Shown: one piece after another, positions 1 through 9,169 of the stretch | Position numbering within the stretch: position 1 is the stretch's first letter | How the letters are laid out: every line of letters starts with the position of its first letter | Assembly: GCA_028285545.1 (NCBI GenBank) | Contig: JANQPA010000048.1 | Span: 1 to 52,863, forward strand | Direction of reading: 5' to 3' | Length of the DNA stretch: 52,863 nucleotides | DNA from: Saprospiraceae bacterium | Lineage (GTDB): Bacteria; Bacteroidota; Bacteroidia; Chitinophagales; Saprospiraceae | The notes under the pieces: model-generated | Databases searched by the model: none | Told to the model about the DNA's origin: nothing | What the model saw: the letters and a program-made list of their open reading frames with translations, nothing else | Translations under genes and position numbers: made by a program

Positions 1-1236
1 AGAATTATTGACTATACTCCAGCTTCCAGTGCCATTGGTGCTGGCATCCAAGGTCACAGGACCTAAGGTACAGACCTCCTGGTTGGGGCCAGCATCAGCT
101 GTGGCGGCCTTAACAACCTCAACAACAACACAATTACTGGCTTTTTCACAAGAAGCACCATTCCCGATGGCAATAGCAACTCTACGATAATAGGTGGTTT
201 GTGTTAACCCCGGTGAAGGAGTATAAGTTTGCTCTGTAGCGCCATTTATGGGAGTCCAAGGACCATTACATCCAGTCGTACTTGACTCCCAGCGGTAGTC
301 CACATCAAAGTCACCATTAAGACCTGTAGGAGTATTAGCAGATAATTCACCAGGTACAACTCCATTACCAAAATCACAGTAGGTATCTCCGCCAATAATA
401 TTTCCTGGATCAATAATTTCGATAACAAAAAATCTCACAGAAGTAGAAACTGGTCTACAAGGACTATCTATAATAAAAGGGCTTTTTGTAGTCCATTGCA
501 CCTCCAAAAGTCCAAAAGAAACATCATTAGCGACTGAATTGTAAACAGCATTAGTTGGATCAGTAGGATTGGAAATTGTTCCTGATCCAGTAACAACAGT
601 CCACATACCAGGGCTATTGGTATTAACGCTCAAAGGTGTAGAACCTAACAGACATACATCATTAGCGGTAGCATCACAAGCTTCAACACGCTCGCAGTCA
701 AAACTCTCATTTACTTGAAGCTCAAAATCTCCTGAATCTCCATTATTACCTTTTACATAAACGAAATATTGAGTATTTACCGATGGGAAAACAAAAACAG
801 TTGAACCAGACCCAGTTCCAGGACTTTGCCCACATATCCCCTCATCATCATTACCAACTTCACAAGTAAGATTACCACAACTACCTGTAAAAACACTGAT
901 TTCAGTATCAAAATTGGTAAAAGGAACCTGGGTGGTAATTTCATAGAAGGTATTTCCTGTCCCAGTAAAGCTGTACCATACCCCACCTGAATCCCCATTA
1001 TTAACCTCGTGACCACAATCGGGAGGAGCACCTGTAGTCGTTGCTTCCATGGTAGTACCAGTACCAGTACCGGAGCCAGTAGAAATGTCAATCACTTCTG
1101 CCATATCACACTCATCATTAGCAGGAGGAGCTAACCATTCTGCCCCAAGAAATAAAACAGTAAGAATTAATGCAATAGATAATTTGATATGGTTTAAAAA
1201 CCAATTAGAAATCTTTTGGGTAAGCTTTTTTTTCAT
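1..1236 (-). CDS. Secreted repeat protein, 5' part only (runs off left edge)
   Basis: An uninterrupted frame of 412 codons runs from ATG at 1236 to the window edge with no stop, so the C-terminus is missing. Residues 1-35 are a basic stretch followed by a hydrophobic segment (LSIALILTVLFLGAEW), consistent with a signal peptide or anchor. The next ~140 residues start PPANDECDMA and contain GGVWYSFTG, TEISVFTGSC and YFVYVKG; this looks like the pre-peptidase C-terminal-like fold common in Bacteroidota secreted proteins. Further on come Ig/PKD-like segments with paired cysteines, for example GGDTYCDF and ADAGPNQEVC. Such proteins usually end in a T9SS sorting domain, which would lie outside the window, so T9SS export is inference. 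It is probably a cell-surface or gliding-related adhesin; no enzymatic motif is visible. Confidence 0.85.
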   Translation of the reverse strand, partial: MKKKLTQKISNWFLNHIKLSIALILTVLFLGAEWLAPPANDECDMAEVIDISTGSGTGTGTTMEATTTGAPPDCGHEVNNGDSGGVWYSFTGTGNTFYEITTQVPFTNFDTEISVFTGSCGNLTCEVGNDDEGICGQSPGTGSGSTVFVFPSVNTQYFVYVKGNNGDSGDFELQVNESFDCERVEACDATANDVCLLGSTPLSVNTNSPGMWTVVTGSGTISNPTDPTNAVYNSVANDVSFGLLEVQWTTKSPFIIDSPCRPVSTSVRFFVIEIIDPGNIIGGDTYCDFGNGVVPGELSANTPTGLNGDFDVDYRWESSTTGCNGPWTPINGATEQTYTPSPGLTQTTYYRRVAIAIGNGASCEKASNCVVVEVVKAATADAGPNQEVCTLGPVTLDASTNGTGSWSIVNNS

Positions 1237-1372
1237 GGATTATCATTAAAAAGTACAGCATGGAATTAAGTAATTGAAAAAGTTTTATTAGCTAAATAAA
1301 TCTTAGGTCATCTTTAAATTTTATTTAGCAAACTAATCAATTACCAGTTATAGGACAGGTCTTATGGTTTTT

Positions 1373-1380
1373 CAAAGTTA
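1373..1380 (-). promoter_or_regulatory. Candidate Bacteroidota -7 box (TAACTTTG)
   Basis: On the minus strand the octamer matches the Bacteroidota TAnnTTTG -7 consensus about 137 bases upstream of the ATG at 1236. No clear TTTG -33 box lies at the expected distance, so this is weak support. The rest of 1237-1494 is AT-rich and I see no gene in it. Confidence 0.3.
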
Positions 1381-1494
1381 AAGATAAGGAAAAATGTAAT
1401 ATAATATTGCTGGAATGTCCCGATATCCTTATTTTTTTTTTGATAAAAACAAGGAACCATTCCTAGAAGGATAGAATCAGAAAAAAAAGACCTA

Positions 1495-2601
1495 TTATTT
1501 AATATCGTGAATGGCTTTCATAAAGCGATGAACATAGTTTTCCCATGAAAAAGATGCTGCCTCTCTTAGGGATAATTCCTTTCTTTCTTTTACCAGGGAA
1601 TCGTCCAGAAAAACATCTTGCAAAAGGTCTTGCAATTCATTTTCATTTTCCGGATCAAAATACAGGGCAGCTGATCCACCCACCTCTGGCATACTGGAAC
1701 GATCAGAACAAATAACCACAGTTCCACAAGCCATAGCTTCTAAGATGGGCATACCAAAGCCTTCGTATAATGATGGATAAATAAAGGCAAGTGCATGGGA
1801 ATACAGAACAGGAAGATCCCTCTTATCCACAAAACCAGTTAGAAGAATATCCTGTCGATAAGGATGTTGGGCCAGTTCGTCATAAAAAGATTGATATTTC
1901 CATCCTTTTCCACCAACCATAACAAGCAACACTAATTCATCGTTCTGATCCCTAAATCTTTGATAAGCCTTTAGTAATAGTATTAGATTTTTCCTCGGCT
2001 CAATAGTCCCCACTGAGAGAAAAAAAGGAGACTGAATCTTCCATTTTTCCAGAGCTATTCTAGAAGGTTGAGGCTGATAAAAAGGATCATGTGCTGGTGG
2101 GATTACAACCGTTTTTTTCTTTGTAAAAGGGAAAATTCTGGTGAGATCTTTAAATGAATGTTTAGACACTGTTAGGATGAGGTCAGTTTTTTTCAGGATT
2201 CCATATAAAAAAATTCGTTGCAACAACTGACTGTGTCTGCGATGGAATTGGGGAAAAAGTAGGGCAGTCAAATCGTGGATCACAGTGATCCGGTGAATGC
2301 GTCGAGGTAAATTAAAAGGGCCAAAATGAGCTGGTTCAAGAACTGCATCAACCTGAAGTCTACGCAAAACAATGGGAATGATCACAAACATCCGCAAGGC
2401 AGCATAGGGTAAAAACCTTCGATAATTCTGAATAGCTATTTGCTCTACCTTTCCTACTAGGGCAGCATCCTCTTTTTCTCGGATCAATACATACTCATTA
2501 AGCTCATCATATTGAATTAAGGCATTTACCAATTTTTTGGTAAAGGTATGAATACCTGCATTTTGGTTATCAAGTGGGTCTGCCAGAATAGCAATTTTCA
2601 T
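1495..2601 (-). CDS. GT4-family glycosyltransferase (GT-B fold)
   Basis: This 368-residue protein is of normal length for a CAZy GT4 retaining glycosyltransferase, which transfers a sugar from a nucleotide-sugar donor at the cytoplasmic side of the membrane. The N-terminal Rossmann half contains the glycine-containing acceptor-side start (MKIAILADPL...NAGIH). The C-terminal half has the donor-phosphate motif EPRKN (R203, K204) and a complete E-x7-E motif EGFGMPILE (E280, E288) followed by AMACGTVV. It resembles mannosyltransferases of the WbaZ/MtfB type, but the donor cannot be read from sequence. It is the last gene of a minus-strand run, starting 4 bases after the end of the upstream GT4 gene, so the two are almost certainly cotranscribed. 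The ATG at 2601 is the natural start. Confidence 0.9.
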   Translation of the reverse strand: MKIAILADPLDNQNAGIHTFTKKLVNALIQYDELNEYVLIREKEDAALVGKVEQIAIQNYRRFLPYAALRMFVIIPIVLRRLQVDAVLEPAHFGPFNLPRRIHRITVIHDLTALLFPQFHRRHSQLLQRIFLYGILKKTDLILTVSKHSFKDLTRIFPFTKKKTVVIPPAHDPFYQPQPSRIALEKWKIQSPFFLSVGTIEPRKNLILLLKAYQRFRDQNDELVLLVMVGGKGWKYQSFYDELAQHPYRQDILLTGFVDKRDLPVLYSHALAFIYPSLYEGFGMPILEAMACGTVVICSDRSSMPEVGGSAALYFDPENENELQDLLQDVFLDDSLVKERKELSLREAASFSWENYVHRFMKAIHDIK

Positions 2602-2605
2602 ATTT

Positions 2606-3703
2606 TTAACCTTGGTTTAGCAAACAGTCATATAATTTTAAATGGTCATCAACTGTATTATTTAATGGGAAATATTTCTGCAGCGACTCCGTCCATTGTT
2701 CATTCCTAGCTCTGAATAGTGCCTCATAAAGGGCGTTAGAATTCATAGCTTCAATAGACACATATCGACCATTTACAACTTCTTTCAATGCACCTTTTTG
2801 AGAAGAAATGATAGGAACACCAAGAGCGACGGCCTCTGCTGCTGCAAAACAAAAACCTTCACTATAAGATGGAATTACTACACAAGAAGAAGAGCAAAGT
2901 GTTTGGTAAAGTTCTTTTCTTGGCAGTCCATGCATTAGAACAATATGATTTTCTAAATTCAGTTGCCTGATCATTCGCAATATCTTTTTAAAAAAGGCAC
3001 GTGGCTTCTTGGGTAAGATCAATTGCAATTTGGAATCAGGATATTGAGTGCTAAATAATTTTGCGGCTGGCAAAAGGAGATCTAGGCCCTTAGAAATACC
3101 AAGTCTTCCAAAGTAGGTATAGGTGAAATCTTTTGGAGCCGTATATCTATAAGATGACAGAGAATCATAATCTAATCCATTATGGATCATAACAATACGA
3201 TTAGAGTCAATTCCCGCCTCCTCCAAACAATCCTTAGTGTAATTGGAAACAGCAATATATTTTTTAAAAGGCAAGCTTAAAATAATTTTTTCATACAGGT
3301 GAAATAGCCTGCTTTGCCAAGATTTAATAAAAGGAAGTTGAAACCACAATTTTCCCCATACCTCATGGAAGGTAACCACAACGGGTTTATTCATTATTTT
3401 CCCTACCAGCCAGGAAGGAAGTGCGGCATTATAGGTGGTGGTATGGATCAGATCAAAACGGCGAACCTCCCTCATCAGGATAGGCAGACTAAAAAAAGTA
3501 AATAAATACCTGTTCAAACATCGTACTCGAATTATTTTAACCCCTTCAGATACTTCCCTTAATGGTAATGATCGGTCATAGAGCGAAGTAATGACAGTTA
3601 TCGTATGTCCATTTTTTACCAACTTCCTTGTTAGGGCCGTAAACAGGTTCTCTGCACCCCCAATGTATGGATAATAATGTTCTAGTACAAAAAGTAATTT
3701 CAT
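2606..3703 (-). CDS. GT4-family glycosyltransferase
   Basis: A 365-residue GT-B enzyme. The N-terminus (LLFVLEHYYPYIGGAENLF) carries the GGAE loop typical of GT4 enzymes that bind the acceptor. The C-terminal half has LPRKELY and an E-x7-E motif in YSEGFCFAAAEAVALG (E282, E290). The start is taken as ATG at 3703; a TTG immediately upstream at 3706 is in frame but unlikely. Gaps to the genes on both sides are 4-5 bases, indicating translational coupling within the operon that starts at 7747. Donor and acceptor are unknown. The best guess is a sugar-adding step on a lipid-linked glycan, because the neighbours include a GT2/DUF2304 pair and an ABC exporter. Confidence 0.9.
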   Translation of the reverse strand: MKLLFVLEHYYPYIGGAENLFTALTRKLVKNGHTITVITSLYDRSLPLREVSEGVKIIRVRCLNRYLFTFFSLPILMREVRRFDLIHTTTYNAALPSWLVGKIMNKPVVVTFHEVWGKLWFQLPFIKSWQSRLFHLYEKIILSLPFKKYIAVSNYTKDCLEEAGIDSNRIVMIHNGLDYDSLSSYRYTAPKDFTYTYFGRLGISKGLDLLLPAAKLFSTQYPDSKLQLILPKKPRAFFKKILRMIRQLNLENHIVLMHGLPRKELYQTLCSSSCVVIPSYSEGFCFAAAEAVALGVPIISSQKGALKEVVNGRYVSIEAMNSNALYEALFRARNEQWTESLQKYFPLNNTVDDHLKLYDCLLNQG

Positions 3704-3708
3704 CAATT

Positions 3709-4050
3709 CTATTCTTCCAAATGATCCCTTAAAGCAAGTTTTCGGGTTAATTCAGTAAGGTCTTTTTGCTGTTTGCGGATGGTAAAATACATCTTAAATT
3801 GGATAAAAAAGAGGAGGCCTAAACAAAAAAAGATAATGGCATTGACATTGCTTTCAATCCCAAAAATTTTGGCTATTCCTTCGGAAAAAAAATCAGGAAA
3901 AATAGCCACTAAGATCACCGCTAACCAAAATACAAAACCGAGGATCATTTCATAAATGGTAATATCGGATTTGCGGTATCGGAAAAAGATGCCGGATATA
4001 AATAATAGGGCAATTATTGGTACGACTATTTGAAAAATTCGGATTTCCAT
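3709..4050 (-). CDS. DUF2304 small membrane protein
   Basis: A 113-residue protein with three hydrophobic helices (about residues 3-22, 31-50 and 67-87) and a short charged tail ending RDHLEE. Length, topology and position directly beside a DPM1-like GT2 gene match the DUF2304 family. DUF2304 proteins are commonly found next to polyprenyl-phosphate glycosyltransferases and may anchor or assist them; that role is inference from genomic association. It lies between the GT2 gene (12 bases away) and a GT4 gene (5 bases away), so it belongs to the same transcription unit. Confidence 0.8.
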   Translation of the reverse strand: MEIRIFQIVVPIIALLFISGIFFRYRKSDITIYEMILGFVFWLAVILVAIFPDFFSEGIAKIFGIESNVNAIIFFCLGLLFFIQFKMYFTIRKQQKDLTELTRKLALRDHLEE

Positions 4051-4062
4051 AAATAAATATTT

Positions 4063-4749
4063 TCATTTAAATATCACTTTCCAAATAAAATTTAGGGCCG
4101 TTCCAACACCAGAATAAAAGCCCTGCCCCTTTGACAAGGAATATTGGGTATATATTGTTGAAATAGCAACCTCTGCTACCTTAAGCCCCTTTTGCTCAGC
4201 AAGGAAAAGCATTTCACTACAAAAACCATATTCATCAAGTGTCAATTGCAGATTTTCGATGGCATTTCGATTGAGCATTCGAAAGCCAGATTGAGTATCT
4301 GTATATTGATTTTTACAAAAAAAGTTAGTTAAAACATTGGCCATTCGGTTGAACCATCTTCGGGATTTAGGCATAGCAGAAACATCGCCAAGAAATCGAG
4401 AACCGATTACAATATCACAATCCCCAGCATCCATACGTTGTACAAGTTTTTCAAGATCCCGAGGAAGATGCTGTCCATCCCCGTCCATCAGAATCATATA
4501 GGAAAAACTTTTTTTTCTAGCCCACTCAATGGCAGTTTGGGTAGCTGCACCTGCCCCTCGGTTAATAATATGTTGAATTAGGTAAGCACCAGCTTCATTA
4601 GCTTTTTTTGCTGTATTGTCACTACTACCATCATCCACGACGAAAAGTTGAGAATATCCACATTCCCTCAATTCTGAGATTACTTTAGCAATAGTTAGCT
4701 CTTCATTGAATGCAGGAATAAAAATAGGAATATCTGATTTTGGGATCAT
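4063..4749 (-). CDS. GT2-family glycosyltransferase, DPM1/polyprenyl-phosphate type
   Basis: A 228-residue GT-A enzyme. The N-terminus IPIFIPAFNEELTIAKVI is the classic GT2 start, followed by VVDDGSSDNT (donor nucleotide binding), MDGDGQHLP (the metal-binding DxD-like motif) and DIVIGSRFLGD. TDTQSGFRMLNR matches the acceptor region of dolichol/undecaprenyl-phosphate mannose or glucose synthases. No C-terminal membrane helices are present, which fits the soluble DPM1-like subclass; the adjacent DUF2304 protein may supply the membrane part. I start it at ATG 4749 because the longer frame begins inside the preceding gene and adds residues unlike the family. It would charge a polyprenyl-phosphate carrier with a sugar, plausibly the donor for the GT-C-like protein encoded just upstream. 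Confidence 0.88.
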   Translation of the reverse strand: MIPKSDIPIFIPAFNEELTIAKVISELRECGYSQLFVVDDGSSDNTAKKANEAGAYLIQHIINRGAGAATQTAIEWARKKSFSYMILMDGDGQHLPRDLEKLVQRMDAGDCDIVIGSRFLGDVSAMPKSRRWFNRMANVLTNFFCKNQYTDTQSGFRMLNRNAIENLQLTLDEYGFCSEMLFLAEQKGLKVAEVAISTIYTQYSLSKGQGFYSGVGTALNFIWKVIFK

Positions 4750-4759
4750 GGCTGCCGCT

Positions 4760-7747
4760 TCAAAGAATTTTGAAAAGTGCAAAAGTACCAGGATACACCT
4801 GCTGCCCAACCAAACCTGGATTGCCAGGGATAGTTCCATTAGGCAATCGGACCTCACCTCCACCGGGATCTTGAATTATGCGATCAGTAATAAGCAGTTG
4901 TATACGCTCAGAATTGAGCAGCAGATTGACAAAAGCATTATTTTTCTTAACCAGGGATTGTTCTGGCGTCTTATCAATACTTGCGGTATTCAAATCATAA
5001 AGTATATATCGAAAACCTCCCTCATTCAATAAGGAGAAAAAATAGTCTGGATCAGAAAGATCTTTGGATATCTCATCAAACTTGCCCAGTTGGTTGTCCT
5101 CAACCACCCTTCGATCATTTTGAGTAATGTGATATTGCATATAAGTTCCTACTCTATAGACTTTTTCCGAGGGATTATTATTTAGGTGTTGCAACGCTTC
5201 CTGGAAGAAGGGATTAAACCCGGCCAAGACCTCATGTTTGTCCATGTTCCCCACCGCATATTGGATGAATGGATTCTTAAAGATAAGGTGCCGATTATTC
5301 CCTCGATCCGGATCGGAAAAATGAAGACACAAATTGAGAAATAAATAAAAACCAAAGCTAATGCTTAAAAAGGTTCTGGAAAATCGTGCATTAACAGCTC
5401 CCAAAAACTGTTTGGGATGCTCGAAATAATATACCAATAGAATGGGTAATACAGCTAACATGGGGAAAGCATACCAGGAAATACCATTACCTAAAAGCAT
5501 CCAAAGGCACAAATAAGTCACAATAAAAGCAAGTAACATTTTGAGCGTTAGTGAAAGCATCTTTAATTTTTCAGTAGCCAACCACAGTGCTGATGCCATT
5601 ATGATAAGAATAGCCACCAAACAAGCTATAAAATTGAAACCAGATAGCCATTCATAAATACCTCTTATCTTATTTGCTAAATAAATAAGTAAATCCATTG
5701 CAGTCATATAAAACCCTCCAAATGCGGTAGCGAAGGTAGTGGATTGCTGGCTGAGGAGGGTTTCAGGTAATGTAGGATCTGTTTTAAAAATATAAGCAGA
5801 TAACATAGAAGTGAACAACATAAATAACATCAAAAGGAAGACCAAAAGGTTTTGGCCGGTTTCCTTGGGCCCCGCTGTAAGAAAAGTTAAGGGTAAAATT
5901 AATAAGAATAAAAATCCGATATCCTGGTAAATTAGGCCTGGCAGATTGGTATTCATTGTTAGGTCATAAGGCAAAGAAAAATAAAGTGGAAGCCCTCTTT
6001 CAAAGCCCATGTATCTTTGTAACTCCTCGCGTCTGGTTTTATCAAAAGCACTTAATTCTCCCTCACTTTGTTCGGCCTTCAAAGTTTTGTTAGCCGATAG
6101 TTTTTGATATTCTGCTTTTATAGGAATTAGAGGAGTTGGGGATTTACCCTGAATAATCGATGAAACCGATACAGATTTATTTTCCATTAAATGTTTAAGT
6201 CCCCAGGGTGCAAAAGCAACACTTGCAGCTAGTGCAAATGCGAAGGCTATAACTACTGTATTTAAGATTTTAGATTGCGATTCCCTAAATGCGAACCCTA
6301 ATAATGTGACCCCAGGAATGGTAAGCAAGCCAATCAAAAGAAGAGGAGATATCCCATTCAATTCAATCCCTGCAAATCGATAAATACCTAATAAAAAAAT
6401 TAAAGAAAAAGAAACCAGCAAACTTCCCAGAAAAGCGTTGCGCCCTCCCTTTTTATAAAAAAGCATAGTGATTAAAGCAATAGCACTGAACAAGGCAGTA
6501 TACTTTATACCAAAAGCAAAACCAGTAAGCCAGCCTGCATAAATCCAAATCAACAGATCAGGTTTCAAGTTTAGGGTTCCAATTTTTAGCAGATGAGGCT
6601 TATTTGTAGAGTTAATAACTTTTTCTTTATTTCGGAAAAACTCCAAGAGCAACAATACTGTACTTAGGGAAATGAACAAGAAGCCCAGATCTATTTTTTC
6701 ATCAAAATAATTATGAAAGGTAATAAATGGGGCAGTGTAAAATATTGCGGCCGCCAAAATGGCATTACTTCGGGTTAAAAACAGGCAGGCAATCCTGTAT
6801 ACTACCATAAGACAAAGAATACCTGCAAGGTGAGACAAAAGAATAGAAACTGTAGTACTACCAAATAGCAAATGCCCTAAACTCATAATAACAGACCAGT
6901 AATAAGCCTGGCCTCCTTCCGGCAGGCCATGATATTCACTAATAAGCTTGGTTATGTTCATATACACTGCTGTTCCATCAAAACCAATGGGGAAGGCCTT
7001 GATGGCTCCAATTAGATTGACAGCTGCGAAAACAATCAATAGACTAGCTCCCAAAAATCCCTGGACCTTTAATTTTTTTACGGACACTGGCGATAGCAAT
7101 AAAGCTTTAAGAAAAGGGGTAAGTAGTCGGTAACGGAAAATCAATAATACCATTGCAAGAGGCCATAATATCCAAGCCACTAACAAGCTATTGAAAAAGC
7201 CCAGAATAGCCAGAACAAATCCTATCAGACTCAATCCTAAGGCTATCGAAACAAGCTGATTGGAAGATTTGGCAAACCACTCGGAGAAGGCTTGCATAAA
7301 TAAAGATCCTGCTGCATATCCGAGAAGGAGGATAAATAAAACTGCCGCATGCAATAGGATTACAAATCCAGTGAAGTATAAAAGTCGTGCAGCTAGATTA
7401 GTCTGAAATAATCCATTAGAAATACCATACCAGGCAAGGATGATATTCATAATGATTAATAAAAAAAGGTAGATTTTTAATCCATTTAAGGTTTTGATCT
7501 TTAGCTTAGGATGCTTTTGGCGCGTCTTAAACAAAAGAAAATATCCTGCTCCGAATATCAAGCCTAATGCAACTAATAAGCCCCAATATTTAAATTGGCT
7601 AATCCCCTGGGAATAATAAGGATGGTGAAAAAGGTAATCTGGGACGATAACTAGAATCCAAAATAGGCTAATCAAGATAGGCAGTAAGCCCACAAGACGG
7701 TTTTTTGCAGGAAATTTCTGTGAGTCCACTCCTTTCTTTTCAGCCAT
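4760..7747 (-). CDS. Large polytopic membrane protein, probable GT-C-fold glycosyltransferase
   Basis: A 995-residue protein with about 16-18 hydrophobic helices spread over residues 20-810 and a soluble C-terminal region of about 150 residues. The first extended loop after a helix contains FPIGFDGTAVYMN (D257), placed like the catalytic acidic loop of GT-C enzymes that use polyprenyl-phosphate sugars. FDEKIDLGFLF is a second acidic loop. I do not recognise a precise family; GT39/GT83-like is the closest guess. It is the first gene of the minus-strand run 7747-1495 and ends 10 bases before the GT2 start. A GT2 polyprenyl-phosphate charging enzyme directly downstream supports a GT-C role. An alternative is a glycan flippase or polymerase. 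Confidence 0.65.
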   Translation of the reverse strand: MAEKKGVDSQKFPAKNRLVGLLPILISLFWILVIVPDYLFHHPYYSQGISQFKYWGLLVALGLIFGAGYFLLFKTRQKHPKLKIKTLNGLKIYLFLLIIMNIILAWYGISNGLFQTNLAARLLYFTGFVILLHAAVLFILLLGYAAGSLFMQAFSEWFAKSSNQLVSIALGLSLIGFVLAILGFFNSLLVAWILWPLAMVLLIFRYRLLTPFLKALLLSPVSVKKLKVQGFLGASLLIVFAAVNLIGAIKAFPIGFDGTAVYMNITKLISEYHGLPEGGQAYYWSVIMSLGHLLFGSTTVSILLSHLAGILCLMVVYRIACLFLTRSNAILAAAIFYTAPFITFHNYFDEKIDLGFLFISLSTVLLLLEFFRNKEKVINSTNKPHLLKIGTLNLKPDLLIWIYAGWLTGFAFGIKYTALFSAIALITMLFYKKGGRNAFLGSLLVSFSLIFLLGIYRFAGIELNGISPLLLIGLLTIPGVTLLGFAFRESQSKILNTVVIAFAFALAASVAFAPWGLKHLMENKSVSVSSIIQGKSPTPLIPIKAEYQKLSANKTLKAEQSEGELSAFDKTRREELQRYMGFERGLPLYFSLPYDLTMNTNLPGLIYQDIGFLFLLILPLTFLTAGPKETGQNLLVFLLMLFMLFTSMLSAYIFKTDPTLPETLLSQQSTTFATAFGGFYMTAMDLLIYLANKIRGIYEWLSGFNFIACLVAILIIMASALWLATEKLKMLSLTLKMLLAFIVTYLCLWMLLGNGISWYAFPMLAVLPILLVYYFEHPKQFLGAVNARFSRTFLSISFGFYLFLNLCLHFSDPDRGNNRHLIFKNPFIQYAVGNMDKHEVLAGFNPFFQEALQHLNNNPSEKVYRVGTYMQYHITQNDRRVVEDNQLGKFDEISKDLSDPDYFFSLLNEGGFRYILYDLNTASIDKTPEQSLVKKNNAFVNLLLNSERIQLLITDRIIQDPGGGEVRLPNGTIPGNPGLVGQQVYPGTFALFKIL

Positions 7748-7830
7748 GGATAAATATTATATTTATGCTAAAATGCTAAATATTTAAAAATTAATTGGTA
7801 AGAGGTGTCCTTCCTATCAAATTATGGATA

Positions 7831-7838
7831 TATTTTTG
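7831..7838 (+). promoter_or_regulatory. Candidate -7 box (TATTTTTG) for the plus-strand gene at 7889
   Basis: The octamer matches TAnnTTTG and sits 50 bases before the ATG in a divergent intergenic region. The nearest TTG upstream is about 33 bases away, too far for a standard -33 box. This divergent spacer must also carry the promoter of the 7747 operon, but I cannot place that. Confidence 0.3.
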
Positions 7839-7888
7839 ACAAAATAGAAATAATAATTATTCTCATCCTTATTTAAGTTATTTCTTGC

Positions 7889-9169
7889 ATGGTTTATATT
7901 GTTGATTTCAAAAAAGATCATGAACTAGCCGACCGGATTGGCTTGCAGGAAATACTACACTATTCCAATATAAAATATTTCCGACCTATGTTGGAAAAAC
8001 GAGGAATGGTAGTACAGGTTGAAGATTGCAGAAGCCAGGTAGATAGCATTTATCAATTTGTGGATTATCTGGGGTATCCTTGTTTATTTATTTCGTTTTC
8101 GAATCCTAATCGGAGCTATAGTGAAGTTAACTGTCCAAAAATTTTTATCTCATCAATAGTTAAGTATCCAATCAATCATCCATCCGGATTAATACGTTTA
8201 ATAACAAAAAATTGGTTAAAAAAAGGAATCGAACAATCCTTGGCAGGAATTTCATTTAATAAGGCAATGATTGAAATAATTGCTCAGCAGACAAAAAAGG
8301 AAATTCCTTTGACATTCATTCCTCCGCCGGTTTGGGACACCTATCAGGTCTTATATAATTTAGATTTTTTGGATAAATTAGGTTCAAATTCTATTTCTAC
8401 AAATGGACATATTATAGACACGTTCCTTCCAGGTTGGCGGCCAAATTCAATTGCTTATAAATTACCATTAAAAAGGAGGATTTTATTAATTGGACAAACT
8501 CTTTGGAGATTAAACCTAAGAGCAACCATTAACAATTTATTCCAAAAGAAAAGTGTTCATTATTATCCTATAAAACTTGACCTTAAGGGAATTGTATATG
8601 CTTCAATTCTTAGTCCATCTAAGCCATTTAGAAATTGGAGAAGATTGATTAAAGAATTCCGTATGACATTCAGAGATAAAGAGGACGTGACATTAGTTAT
8701 TAAAATGGCAGGTCGGATAAAAAGAAATACAAAAAGGTCAGCATTCCGTATACTGAAATCAAAATCATTCAAATGTAGAATCATAATAATACAGGATCAC
8801 CTGCCTCAGGATCAATATGAAAACCTGGTGCGTTCCACGTCCTACCTAATAAACATCTCCAATACTCAAGAAATAGGTACTTCCCAATTAGAATTTATGT
8901 CGGCCGGCAAACCGGCTATTAGTCCCCAATATCAAGAGATGACCATGCTTAACCCTGAAAACACTTTTATTGTTCCAACTGATGATAATAGAAAGTTTTC
9001 AATTAAGGAACAATTGCAACAGAGTTATGAAACAATAATAAATACCCCAAATCGTTATCGCATGATGTCACAAAATGCGATGAGATGTATGGAATCTTAT
9101 TGTTCCCAAGCGGTAGTCCAACCCAGATTCTCTGAATTTTTGGACGAAATAGAAACTAAGCTTCATTAA
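7889..9169 (+). CDS. GT4-like protein with altered catalytic motifs (copy 1)
   Basis: A 426-residue protein homologous over its length to the intact GT4 enzyme encoded at 16145-17641 and very close to the gene at 10163 (about half the residues identical in the first 90). The C-terminal Rossmann half is recognisable from GIVYASIL, DVTLVIK, KCRIIIIQDHLP and LEFMSAGKPAISP. The key residues differ. The arginine of the donor-phosphate RK motif is F247. The first Glu of E-x7-E is Q327, with E328 shifted by one; only E335 remains. The tryptophan/glutamate loop of the full-length relative (FAWEYDTIP) is absent. It may be an inactive or repurposed glycosyltransferase. Its end overlaps the convergent sulfotransferase gene by 14 bases. 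Confidence 0.75.
   Translation: MVYIVDFKKDHELADRIGLQEILHYSNIKYFRPMLEKRGMVVQVEDCRSQVDSIYQFVDYLGYPCLFISFSNPNRSYSEVNCPKIFISSIVKYPINHPSGLIRLITKNWLKKGIEQSLAGISFNKAMIEIIAQQTKKEIPLTFIPPPVWDTYQVLYNLDFLDKLGSNSISTNGHIIDTFLPGWRPNSIAYKLPLKRRILLIGQTLWRLNLRATINNLFQKKSVHYYPIKLDLKGIVYASILSPSKPFRNWRRLIKEFRMTFRDKEDVTLVIKMAGRIKRNTKRSAFRILKSKSFKCRIIIIQDHLPQDQYENLVRSTSYLINISNTQEIGTSQLEFMSAGKPAISPQYQEMTMLNPENTFIVPTDDNRKFSIKEQLQQSYETIINTPNRYRMMSQNAMRCMESYCSQAVVQPRFSEFLDEIETKLH

Noticed and set aside
4750-4863. N-terminal extension of the GT2 gene
   Set aside because: It lies largely inside the upstream membrane-protein gene, and the GT2 fold begins at Met 4749.
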